Assembly (NCBI GenBank): GCA_033026295.1 | Contig: CM065174.1 | Location: forward strand, 25,595,498-25,659,497 | DNA: 64,000 nt | Direction: 5' to 3' | From: Channa striata | Taxonomy: Eukaryota; Chordata; Actinopteri; Anabantiformes; Channidae | Shown: in pieces, positions 11,902-21,888 of the stretch | Numbering within the stretch: position 1 is the stretch's first letter | How the letters are laid out: every line of letters begins with the position of its first letter | Made by a program: the position numbers and the translations under genes | Notes under the pieces: model-generated | Seen by the model: the letters and a program-made list of their open reading frames with translations, nothing else | The model's database searches: none | Told to the model about the DNA's origin: nothing

Positions 11902-12435
11902 TTACCTCCTCCTCGGTCGTCCTATCGCCCTCTTGCCTGGCTGCTCCATCTCCAACATCCTTCTACCAATATAATCACTATCCCTCCTCTGCACATGTCC
12001 AAACCATCTCAATCTGGCCTCTCTGACTTTGTTGCTAACACAGGCAACGTGCGCTGTCCCTCTGATGAGCTTGTTCCTTATTCTGTCCAACCTTGTCACT
12101 CCTAAGGAGAACCTCAACATCTTCATCTCTGCTTTTTCCATCTCTGCCTCTTGTCTCTTTCTCACTGCTACTGTCTCTAACCCATAGAGCAGAGCTGGTC
12201 TCACCACTGTCCTGTACACCTTTCCTTTGAGTCTGGCTGACACTCTTCTGTCACACAACACTCCTGACACTTTCCTCCACCCATTCCAACCTGCCTGCAC
12301 TCGCCTCTTCACCTCTTTTCCACACTCCCCATCAGACTGAACTGTTGACCCCAAGTACTTAAACTCCTGCACCTTCTTCACCTCAGCCCCCTGTAACCTC
12401 ACACTTCTACCTGGATCCCTCTCGTTTACACACAT
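11902..12435 (-). pseudogene. RTE ORF, C-terminal portion
   Basis: Same frame as the RT core, directly after the TAA at 12436-12438: 'YMCVNERDP', 'VQEFKYLGSTVQSDGECGKE', 'RLKGKVYRTVVRPALLYGLE', 'RWFGHVQRRD' and 'RAIGRPRRR', the standard end of RTE ORFs. The stop replaces what is normally a Glu codon, so one substitution explains it. Confidence 0.9.
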
Positions 12436-12438
12436 GTA

Positions 12439-13191
12439 TTATGTCTTACTATAACTGACTTTCATACCTCTTCTTTCCAGAGCAAACCTCCACCTCTCCA
12501 GCTGTTCCTCCACCTGCTCTCTACTCTCACTGCAAATCACAATGTCATCTGCAAACATCATTGTCCAGGGAGATTCCTGTCTGACCTCATCTGTCAACCT
12601 GTCCATCAGCATAGCAAACAAGAAGGGACTCAAAGCCGATCCTTGATGTAGTCCCACCTCCACCTTGAATTCCTCTGTCTGATCTACGGCACATCTCACC
12701 ACCGTCATGCTCCTCTCATACATGTCCTGAACTACTCTGACGTACTTCTCTGCCACTCCCGACATCCTCATACAGTACCACAGCTCCTCCCTCGGCACCC
12801 TGTCATACGCCTTCTCTAAATCCACAAAGGCACAATGCAGCTCCTTCTGACCATCTCTGTACTTTTCCATCAACAACCTCAAAGCGAAAATGGCATCAGT
12901 GGTGCTCTTACGGGGCATGAAACCATACTGCTGCTCACAAATCTCCACCTCCTTCCTAAGCCTGGCCTCCACTACTCTTTCCCACAGCTTCATTGTGTGG
13001 CTCATCAGCTTTATCCCTCTGTAGTTGCTACAGTTCTGCGTGTCACCCTTGTTCTTAAAGATCGGCACCAGAACGCTTCTCCTCCATTCCTCAGGCATCT
13101 TTTCACTCTCTAAAATCCTGTTAAACAGACCTGTCAGAAACTTCACTGCTCTCTCTCCTAGACACCTCCACAGGTACGTCATCAGGAACAA
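12439..13191 (-). pseudogene. RTE ORF, reverse transcriptase core
   Basis: Contains 'CLGERAVKFLTGLFNRILES', 'SVLVPIFKNKGD...NYRGIKLMSHTMKLWE' (RT blocks 1-2), 'FVDLEKAYDRVPREELWYCM' (motif A), 'GLHQGSALSPFLFAMLMDRL' (motif B) and 'MMFADDIVIC' (motif C, codons at 12544-12555). The catalytic residues look intact. It is separated from the endonuclease by an apparent 8-bp deletion near 13165 (expected '...VEVWKCLGERAV', with the WK codons lost) and from the C-terminus by a TAA stop. Confidence 0.9.
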
Positions 13192-13227
13192 CAGCCTTTC
13201 TGCTGTTCATCCTTTTCAGAGCCTTCC

Positions 13228-14664
13228 TCACCTCATCCTTTCTAATCTGTATTTCCTGCTCCACAATAGCCACATCTTCCTCCCTTCTTTCCTGTCATTT
13301 TCCTCATTCATCAGCTCCTCAAAATACTCCTTCCATCTTCTCTCCTGGCTTGTTAGCACCTTTCCATCTCTGTCTTTAATCACCCTTATCTGTTGCACAT
13401 CTTTCCCATCCCTATCTCTCTGTCTGGCTATCCTGTACAAGTCCTTCTCTCCTTCCTTCATGTCTAACCTGTCATACAGCTCATCGTAAGCTTTCTGTTT
13501 GGCCTTTGCCACCTCCCTCTTCACTCTGCGCTTCACTTCCTTGTACTCCTGTCTACTTTCCTCAGTCCTTTCTACATCCCGCTTCCTTTTAGCTAACCTC
13601 TTCCTCTGGATGCAGTCCTGTACTTCCTCATTCCACCACCAAGTGTCTTTATCATCTTTCCTCTTACCAGATGACACACCAAGCACCTTCCTACCTGTTT
13701 CCCTAATTACCTCTGCTGTAGTTTCCCTGTCATCTGGAAGCTCTTCCTCACCACTCAAAGGCTGTCTCAACTTCTGCTTGAATTCCTCACAAGTTTCTTC
13801 ATTCTTTAGGTTCCACCACTTGGTCTTCTTTTCTGTCTTTCCTCTCTTCTTCTTTTTGACCACCAGAGTCATCTTACACACTACCATGCGGTGCTGTCTG
13901 GCTACACTCTCTCCTACCACCACTTTACAGTCACTAACCTCTCTCAAATGACCTCGTCTACATAGGATGTAGTCCACCTGTGTACTCCTACCTCCACTCT
14001 TGTATGTCACTCTATGTTCCTCTCTCTTCTGGAAGTAAGTGTTAACTACAGCCATTTCCATCCTCTTAGCAAAGTCCACTACCATCTGTCCTTCTGGATT
14101 CCTGTCCTTTACACCAAACCTGCCCATCACCTCCTCATCACCTCTGTTCCCCTCACCAACATGCCCATTGAAGTCTGCACCAACAACTACTCTCTTTCCT
14201 CTGGGGATACTCTCTACAACCTCATCAAACTCACTCCAGAATCTCTCCTTCTCTTCTAACTCACAGCCAACTTGTGGAGCATACCCACTGACTATGTTCA
14301 CCATCATGCCTTCGATTTCTAGCTTTAGGCTCATCACCCTGTCTGAGACTCTTTTCACCTCTAGAACATTGTTCACAAACTCCCCCTTCAGGATCACTCC
14401 TACTCCGTTTCTCTTCCTATCCACACCATGGTAGAACAGTTTGTATCCTCCTCCAATACTACGTGCTTTGCTGCCTTTCCACCTCGTCTCCTGCACACAC
14501 AGTACATCTACCTTCCTTCTCTCCATCATGTCTGCTAGCTCTCTACCTTTCCCTGTCATTGTTCCAACGTTAAGACTCTCAAATCTAAGCTCCTGCCTTT
14601 CCCCTTCTCTCTCTGACCATGAACCCTTCTGCCTCCTCTCCTTCTTCGACCAACAGTAGTCCAA
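13228..14664 (-). pseudogene. RTE ORF, APE endonuclease half (478 codons open)
   Basis: Residues ~30-260 form an APE-type endonuclease: 'SLNVGTMTGKGRELAD', 'DVLCVQETRWKGSKA' (catalytic Glu), 'GADFNGHVGEGN' (catalytic Asp/Asn) and 'THRVTYKSGG'-like 'EEHRVTYKSGGRSTQVDYIL'; the terminal His motif is present as 'VARQHRMVVCKM'. A basic linker follows. The last ~25 residues ('KMWLLWSRKYRLERMR') are out of frame: reading the next frame restores the expected 'VEQEIQIRKDEVRKALKRM' linker to RT. The protein makes the nick at the target site in RTE transposition. Confidence 0.9.
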
Positions 14665-14870
14665 TTTCCACCGGCACCCTGTAGGTTAACAGCACCGGTG
14701 GCGGTCGTTGTTGACCCGGGCCTCGACCGATCCGGTATGAAAGTGGTATGGATGACTCGCATGGTTGTACTTGGCAAAATTTTACGCCGGATGCCCTTCC
14801 TGACGCAACCCTCTCTATTTATCCGGGCTTGGGACCGGCACAGAAGTTACTGGCTTGCAACCCCTAGATT

Positions 14871-14888
14871 ACCACAAATACTATGGAA
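14871..14888. repeat. Target-site duplication of RTE, right copy (18 bp)
   Basis: Identical to 11758-11775. No mismatch has accumulated, which suggests a fairly recent insertion; the broken ORF may have been inherited from the source copy or arisen since. Confidence 0.92.
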
Positions 14889-15417
14889 ATGAAAATGAAT
14901 CTCCTCTTCAAACTGAAACTCCCAAGTTTCAGTTTGGATTACCGCTCACGCACAGTTTACAGCATACATTGCCCCCGGACTCCTGGTTCCTTGTGTACAA
15001 ATTAGTAAATGGTAATTTGGCTCTTATAAATTTGGCTATGAATGTATGTGATAACATGCTTTTCCAGTGGCAGTGAGGCTTGAGGCAGTTCTTGTCTTCT
15101 TCGATAAGTGTCTGGTCTTGTGTTATAGGTTAGACACAAATAAACACTGATGTTTATTTGTCTCATTGAAATGTTATTTTGTTGAGATTTTGGAACTGAC
15201 TCTGTTAAAGATTGTAGAGATGGAGCTAGTCTTGTCTCTGACTGATACAATACCAGGTGCATCTACACTATCTAAGGTGTGCAGGTACCTGGGGTCAAAT
15301 ATGCTTTCTGTTGAGTCCCTGAAATACCTGATGTGTTCATCTATGTGTGAGCCACACTCTTGGTCACACTACATAAATCAAAACCCTAACCCTAGCAACA
15401 TATATTGTTCTCCACAG
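14889..15417 (+). other. Intron segment between RTE and sez6l-like exon
   Basis: Non-repetitive intron sequence ending in the splice acceptor 'ttgttctccacag' at 15417. It holds a hairpin at 15133-15164 (gacacaaataaaca, loop ctga, tgtttatttgtctc; 13 of 14 pairs) and a two-unit 'aaccct' stretch near 15380. Confidence 0.5.
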
Positions 15418-15990
15418 CTGCTGTCTCTGAGGATGGTCTACCGATCACGCTGGGGAGCCCTCCAGAGAGTGTGGCCAGCTTGTTCCCCACCACTCAAGAC
15501 GCAGGAAAGAGACTCCCCATGGTCACTACTGCCCCTCCTCTCAATGTCCCACACCACCACCCTCTCTACAGATATGCCCCTCAGCATCAGGTTCCACTCA
15601 GCCCTCATGGTCAGCCAAACTACTTTCAAGACAGTGGAGGATCCAGCTCGTACCCCACCATTCAGCCAACCTCCTCTCACCCACCAGCTGGGACTCCACT
15701 GGTTAATGGCATTAAAAGAGCTTCAGATGAGAGTGCTGAAAGCTCCATACTGCAAACAACCCTTACGATACACACATTAACAGCCACTTCTCACTCCCAC
15801 ACCTCTGCTTCAGCCACCGGAGCAAAGGATTCACAACACTCTGCTGTGATCCCATCTGTTATTTCTACAAGAGTGAAAGATGTAGTGAGGATAGACCAGC
15901 CTGAACTCATGCAAAACATGAGGCCAAGCAGTGATGAAGAAAAGACAACCACCACTACGACGACCATCATCACCACCATGCAAACTCCAG
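15418..15990 (+). CDS. sez6l: Exon of a SEZ6-family gene: Ser/Thr/Pro-rich linker
   Basis: A 573-bp exon flanked by AG (15416-15417) and GT (15991-15992, 'gtaag'); the frame starts after two bases and leaves one base (phase 1). It encodes about 190 residues: 'AVSEDGLPITLGSPPES', a His/Pro/Tyr patch ('VPHHHPLYRYAPQHQVP'), a Ser/Thr-rich middle, then 'DEEKTTTTTTTIITTMQTP'. SEZ6L proteins (neuronal type-I membrane proteins with CUB and sushi domains; they act at synapses and are BACE substrates) have the same arrangement: a long low-complexity, O-glycosylatable N-terminal exon ending in a Thr-rich 'TTTSTIITT' type run just before the first CUB domain. The body of such exons evolves fast, so the call rests on the Thr-rich end plus the next exon. 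It could be sez6 or another sez6 paralogue. No start codon is present; the signal-peptide exon must lie upstream. Confidence 0.75.
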
Positions 15991-18900
15991 GTAAGAATAC
16001 AGTCTTTAGCCCTTTCAAAAAACCTGTCTTCTTTATTATTGTGTCAAAATGATTAAAGAAGACAAGCTTAATGTTTTTGTGGGTGTTTGTCAACTGTTTA
16101 TTGATAGGAAGTAGGTGTAGGAAGTAAATAGGTGCAATGACTTGAGTCAGCACCTAGTCAATCCTGTATGAAATATGAAAAGTGGTTCATTATAATATGA
16201 CATTTTTTTAACGCAGGTGTATAAGAACTTGCATTTATATTGAGAGTAGGAGGAAACAGGCCCTATTTTAAAAATAGTAAATTTTCTGTCGTCATATAAT
16301 ATAATTAATGCACATTCAGTTACAAATTACAAATGTTTGTTTTTTTAGCTCAGAGGTTTGCATTCTTGTTGATCAATTAAATGCATCTTAATTTCTAATG
16401 AAGGAACATTTGTTTAGTTATTTATTTTTCCATTTCAAAATAAAGGAATGCAAATTTGGCAGCTAATATTATGGCAGCCCGAGGACTGAACCCACTGCAA
16501 TGTAATAAAATATGTGCAAACAGACAAAACAAAAGCAAAATAAAAAAATGTCTTCACCAATCTGACAACATAATATTTAGAAGAAAAATGCTACAAATAC
16601 AGTAGGTGGGAAACATGTTGTATAGTGAATTATGTCCCCATATATTATGCAGGGAATACTACTACTACACCAGTTTTACTGCTACTATATGTCTGCTACA
16701 AATGAGATAACAAGCATAAAAATAACTTCAATTTGAGCTTGTATCATATTTTACAGCGTCATTTGCAATTAACTGTGAAACTGACAGCAGGTTGAAATGG
16801 CTTTTTTATATAGCTTAAAGCCTAATAATAGAGTTAATAAAAGTTGCAATTAAAATCTTTTCTTTCTACCTCTCTCCAAGCTTTCCAGCAACTCTTTGAC
16901 ACAACCTATACATGGGCATAGTTATGTGTGTTTTCTAGGTGCATGGGCTCCTTCCTTATTATTTGTGTGTCTATGTATAATTATGTATAACTGTAGTTTG
17001 TACATTTAGTTTTAGACCAGAAAATAAACAGCTGGAGCAAAGACCTGATGAGCATTCAGTTTCTCTGCCTCTCTCATCTCACCGCTTCCCTACTGTTTTT
17101 CACATAATAACGACTAAAGTAGTAACAAATTAGCTACAGAGTGAGAAACAAGGTTGTGCCAAAGTTCTCATCTTTGTTCTCATCACACCAATGAACCATT
17201 TGAACAATGCAATGCATTATTACTATAGGTGGTGCCAGGTAAGATAAATTATGGCTTAATGGTCTAAACAACCATCCTTGGTACACCTCTCTCCTTCCCA
17301 GCTCACATGCTAGCTGTCTCGTCTGTGAATGAGAAATCTTAGAAAAGTGGCACCCACGACAGACAGAGGGACAGCTTGTAATAATATTTGTGATTATTAC
17401 TGTTACAGTATTTTTTGCTGTTTGGTAAAATCCTTCTAAGTAATGTTGTTGGTGTCTGTACTTTGCTGCACCATAGTGATCCATTGTACCTAAATACTAA
17501 ACAAAATCAATATTTAGTAAAGTTATTAAAGATCTTTGAGCTATTTGCTGAACCCATGGCATAATTCATGTCACAACAGTGATGGTGTAGTTGCAATTTA
17601 TTCGGGTTCTGGGGACAACTTGGGGTTCATTGTGTTTGGATGGGACGCTCACACATGAATAGGAGAAGCTGAGTATCAAACTGGCAAGACTCCACTCACA
17701 ACAGAGCTCACAGCAAAAGGCTGGGTACTGCTCAATCAGTGAAGGCTGGTTCTTTGTGTTGACTCTCAACGTCTTTCCTACCAAGTATTTTTTATTTTAA
17801 TTTTTTCCAGACTGGAGCAGTTACAACACCAAATTTGAGTGAGATGAAATTCCTTGTGATGGTGGTGTTTTGATTAAGTGTATGTTGGGACTTGGGACCA
17901 AGTTGTAATATTCATTGACTGCTAATAAACTGTGAAAACGTATTGCCTCCTGCCTCTAGCTTCAACTAAAAACCAATATTAGTACATCACGTGTAATCTA
18001 ATGTTTTTCAAAATACAGTATAAAGTCACTTATACAGTCAAGGTGTATGTAATTTGATAGACGGTAATCAGACTTTACCTCTAAACCTGGACTTGTTTTG
18101 GAAGGATTGCTCACAAACTTTCTATATACCAACAGGAAGTCACTGGATGCTAAACAAGGCTTCTTTTCACAGTCAGTCAGCTGTGTCCTCTATTGTCATG
18201 CACTGGTGTAATTGTAATACAATAATTGTAGTTGTAAAGTGGATGTACTTGTCTTTTTCTCAAATTGTGCTGCCACCAGCTTTAACAATGCATTGCATTG
18301 TTATTCGGAGGGGCCAGTGGTGCTAGGCTTTTGCAGGAACAATAAAAAGAACATTGTCGCACCATCAAATGCTGGAGAACGTGAAAAGGATCCTCAACAA
18401 ACCCAACATCCCTGTACATTTCAATCCAAGCAAGAGACAGAGACAGAGGCAGAAGCTTGTCATCCCATATGACCTAACACCCAGACACACACAGAGTGAT
18501 GTAGTATCTGCAGTTTAAGTCAGTAAAGAATATGCAGCTTTGTCCAGTAGAGAAACAAAACAACTTTACACATGGCACAACACGAAAAAACTTGCTCCTG
18601 AGCACGACCATCATCAGTTCTTCTGAAGGACAAGGGAGGACCAGCTTCGGAATGCAGCATATAGCTATTTCCTGGAGACAGCACACCACGTAACAGTGTA
18701 AACCCAATTTTCATTCCACTTAAAAATATTGCTAACACTTTAATACTAAGGGCTGTAATTTAAAGTGGAGTTACACAGTATTTACACTTATCATATAGTT
18801 TTTTTAATGGACAGGTCTACAGTCCATCTTAGGGCCAACATGAAAAAACATACAAACAAAGCCATTCACACATACATTCTGGACGATGTAGAGTTACCTG

Positions 18901-19676
18901 GTAACCTAGCATGCATTCTTTTGGACTTGCGAGAAAACCTAAGTATCTAGAGGTGTAACATTTCAAACTCATTCCACCACCATGTTGTCCTGTGCTAGTA
19001 AGTAAGAATAAAACAAAGAAGAAGAATACGATATTTTAGTTTTTGGACATATATACACCCACCACAGCATTCATTTTTCTTAGGAGACTAGAACAGATGT
19101 GTTTTTCTTTTGAATGAATCTGAGTAATCCTCAAACCCTCATCTAATATCTTCTCTATTTGCATCTCTCACGATCACACAGCCATGGGGCTGAAATAAAT
19201 TACAGTAGCATCACTGCATCACTAACCCTTCATCAAGAGGTTCAAACTGGGATCGCAGCATAACAGTCTGAAATTGTCAGTTGTAAAAAGAGTGGGTGGG
19301 GTAGAATACATATCAGGGTGATGTTTTCTAAGTGGGCATAGCAGGTTAGGAAAAGCTAGATGAGAGCAGCTTGAGTAATTAGCTCATCTGTGTGCAGGGT
19401 GATTGCAGGTCAAACCAGAGACAGGCAGTACTATGCATCAAATTCTTCTATTAACTCAGACCCACAGGCCCAAGGTGAATGACACAGCAGTAATAATATT
19501 GGAGTGGATATTTCATGAAGTGGACAGAGAGGAAATTTGAACAAGTTGGGTTTGAATGTACATCGTGTGTGCAATATGTCTAGTTGTCTTACTCATAGGT
19601 GTAAATTATTAAGTGTAAGTAATCTCTGGAAATGCATCACATTTCTATTCTTCACATTTCTTCATCACACTTTTTC
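15991..19676 (+). other. First part of a 9.09-kb intron of the sez6l-like gene
   Basis: Runs from the donor at 15991. AT-rich, largely without recognisable repeats until the SINE-like copy at 18795 and the MITE at 19677. Contains a short perfect palindrome at 18284-18302 (aacaatgca/t/tgcattgtt). No coding frame with a recognisable domain. Confidence 0.55.
18795..18960 (-). repeat. SINE-like repeat family D, truncated and diverged
   Basis: 'ggacaggtctacagtccatc', 'gccattcacacatacattc', 'taacctagcatgcattcttt' and 'ttggacttgcgagaaaacc' line up with the core of the copies at 10785 and 48470 in the same orientation. It ends before the tRNA-like head, so it is truncated at the family's 5' side. 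Confidence 0.6.
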
Positions 19677-20148
19677 AAGGTTGTAATCATTAACTGGTGG
19701 GTAAACGGTGGGTAAAATTAAATACTGTATATGGTGGGATCTTCAAAGTCTTCACAATTTTACCTTGACAAATGTTTTTCAGAAATTTTTTGGTGCAGTC
19801 ACATATTGGTGAACCTGCCCATTTTTACATTCAAAGGCTCTGCCTCTCTGAAATACTCGTTTTAAATCAAGTAATGTTACTAACCTGTTTACAATTAATT
19901 TATTTTTGATTTGTGGAAATTACCTATATAGCCTTTTGTTGACGCTTTTCCAACATTTATGAGATGTGTTGCTGTCATCAAATCGAAAACAAATTTCCAC
20001 GAAATGATAAAATGTCTCAATTTCAACATCTTGTTTATGTTCTATTGTGAATTAAATAGGGCTTATTGAGATTTGCAAATCATTTTATTTTGTTCTTATT
20101 TATGTTTTACACATGCCACCAAATTCTTTTAGGAATTGGCACTGTATT
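19677..20148 (+). mobile_element. Non-autonomous DNA element (MITE family C), diverged copy
   Basis: Contains the recurring teleost block 'gagatgtgttgctgtcatca', then 'tctcaatttcaacatcttg', 'ttctattgtgaattaaatag' and 'gagatttgcaaatcatttta', ending 'ttttaggaattggcactgta'. The same sequence occurs in reverse at 51471-51880 and as a short terminal-repeat form at 56154-56340. No transposase frame. The superfamily is not clear from this copy. Confidence 0.6.
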
Positions 20149-21860
20149 AATATAAGATAAGATAAATCTTAATTTGTCCCACAGTGGGGAAATTTGCATG
20201 TTACAGCAGCAGAGTGTGCAGAGTATGGAAAAAAAGAATATTAAAATACAGTATATACAATCTAAAATGAAAAAAATAAAATAAGAATAAACATATCTCA
20301 CATATGTACAGCAGTTGCAGTTGCACCATGGGTCATTTGTATTGCATGGTTTAAAAAAAACTGTTTTAAAGTGACGAACAGTAATAATGTTTTACTGGAA
20401 GCAGCTCTGATTGTAAAGTCTGACAGCAGCAGGGAGAAAACACCTTCAATATTGCTCCTTCAGACATTTAAGATGTAACAGTCTGTCAGTGAATGAGCTG
20501 CTCAGACATGACATTGTGTCGTACAGGGGGTGGGAGTCGTTCTCTAGCAGGGATGATAGCTTGGCTACCATCCTCCTTTCTCCCAACCCCAGCACTGAGT
20601 CCAGGGACATCCCCAAAACCGAGCTGGGCTTCCTGAGCTGGTTCTCCAATCTTTTGCTGTCTGTCGTGATGCTCCATCAGCAGACCACTCCATAGAAGAT
20701 GGTTGAGGGCACCACAGAGTCATAAAAGGTTTTCAGTAGTGTTCCCTGCTCTCCAAAAGACCTTAGTGACCTCAGCATAAAGAGTTTGCACTGTCCTTTC
20801 CTGGAGAGTGCATCAGTGTTGTGAGACCAGTCCAGTTTAATGTTCAGATGAAATCCCAGTGTAGTCGTCCACTCCCTCAATGGAGGTTCACTAGTGGAAG
20901 AGTGGAGTGTGAGTGCCTGCAGAATTCCACCACCAGCATTTAGAGATAGCTCTTCTGGCACAAGCCCACAAAATTCTGGATCAGTCAATGGCAACCGTGA
21001 TCAGGTGGACAATGGCAGAGTCGTCAGAGAACTCAGCTGAACATGAAGTCTGCAGTGTAAACAATGAACAGAAACAGAGCCAGAACCGTTCCCTGTGGGG
21101 CCCCTGTGTTGCAGACAACCATGTCAGACTCATGTCAGTCTTGAGCCCTCACATACATACTTCAAAAGCTGTGGCACCTTCCCCAGCTTCAGGCTCAGTT
21201 GGGAGGAAAAAATCCCTTTAATGAAAGAAACCTCCAGGCCAGCAGACTTCCTCGCCTTGGTCCGAGTGAGCTCACCCTCACCTGGGCTTTTGTTGTTTTT
21301 GTTGTTGGAATGACCGACTGTGGGGGCAGAGATGGGGGGTTGCAGGAAGGGAAACTGGATGGGGCAGGGATGGGCAGCAGGTCAAATTTATTGAAGAATA
21401 GATTTAAGTGATTCACCCACTTCTGATCCCCCTGGTGCTCAATCTTCCTCCTGTAGCAAGCCTTTCCTTCCCTGAGCTTCCTTCTCAGCTCTCTCTGCAC
21501 AGTTCTCACCTCTTGCTTGTTAACTAAGCTCTCTTCTTCACCTTTAGGGGAGCATTTATATTAGGGTTAATCCATGGCTTGTTGTTGGAGAAGCACCGTT
21601 TAGTTTTGGTGGATATAATGTTAATGTTATGTCCCAAAGTGGATTGCACAATTCCTCCCACACAGTTGTTTCAAAACAGTTTTTCAGAGCCTCTTCGGTC
21701 GCATCAGACCATGTCCTCACTATGTGGGAAACAGCTGGTTGCCTGCACACAAGGAGTTTGTACACAGGTAGGAGATCAACTAGGTTGTGATTTGATTTTT
21801 CCGAAGGAGGGAGTGATGCTGAATTGTAAGCATCCTTAGAATTTATATAAAATAATTCCA
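20149..21860 (-). mobile_element. Rex1/CR1-like LINE (copy B2), 5'-truncated and decayed
   Basis: The 3' end (left, 20149-20230) has 'agataagataaatctt' then 'gtcccacagtggggaaattt' and 'tgttacagcagc', shared with 25684 and 44427. Minus-strand frames give, from 5' to 3', endonuclease C-terminus (21556-21861: 'INSKDAYNSASLPPSEKSNH', 'VWEELCN'), linker (21195-21509), an 'FSDDSAIVHLIT' catalytic box (about 20995-21035), the 'LGFHLNIKLDWSHNTDAL' strand (20677-20994) and the C-terminal tail (20446-20649, 'RRMVAKLSSLLENDSHP'). Several frameshifts separate them. A plus-strand L2 begins about 30 bp beyond its right end. Confidence 0.82.
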
Positions 21861-21888
21861 ATGTTTTATTGTCTCTGGTGAGGCATGA

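Larger units (their letters stand above)
11776..14870 (-). mobile_element. Near full-length RTE-clade LINE with 18-bp TSD
   Basis: A 3.1-kb non-LTR retrotransposon in minus orientation. The 5' end (right side, 14700-14870) has the GC-richer leader ('gggcatccggcgtaaaattt' in reverse complement) familiar from teleost RTE elements; the 3' end (11776-11850) carries 'ggggtcgccacagcgaatca'. One ORF with APE endonuclease then reverse transcriptase is normal for RTE elements of about 3.2 kb, so this copy is essentially complete. The coding frame is broken by two frameshifts (about 13290 and 13165) and one in-frame stop (12436-12438). It lies in the intron just upstream of the sez6l-like exon and in antisense to it. 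Confidence 0.92.

Noticed and set aside
13025..14659. Plus-strand frames of 70-154 codons, Ser/Leu-rich
   Set aside because: They are antisense shadows of the RTE coding region.
11902..14664. Long minus-strand frames as a host gene with endonuclease/phosphatase fold
   Set aside because: Endonuclease plus reverse transcriptase in one broken frame, with an 18-bp TSD around it, identifies an RTE retrotransposon.
15375..15395. Interstitial telomeric repeat (aaccctaaccct)
   Set aside because: Only about two units, within chance.
15405..15417. Possible translation start just before the exon (first codons reading into 'FSTAAVSED')
   Set aside because: The codon is TTG and lies in the intron before a good acceptor site; the exon continues from an upstream one.
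15166..15780. 204-codon plus-strand frame overlapping the sez6l-like exon
   Set aside because: It is a different frame through the exon and crosses the splice acceptor; the frame 15418-15990 alone joins in phase with the CUB exon.
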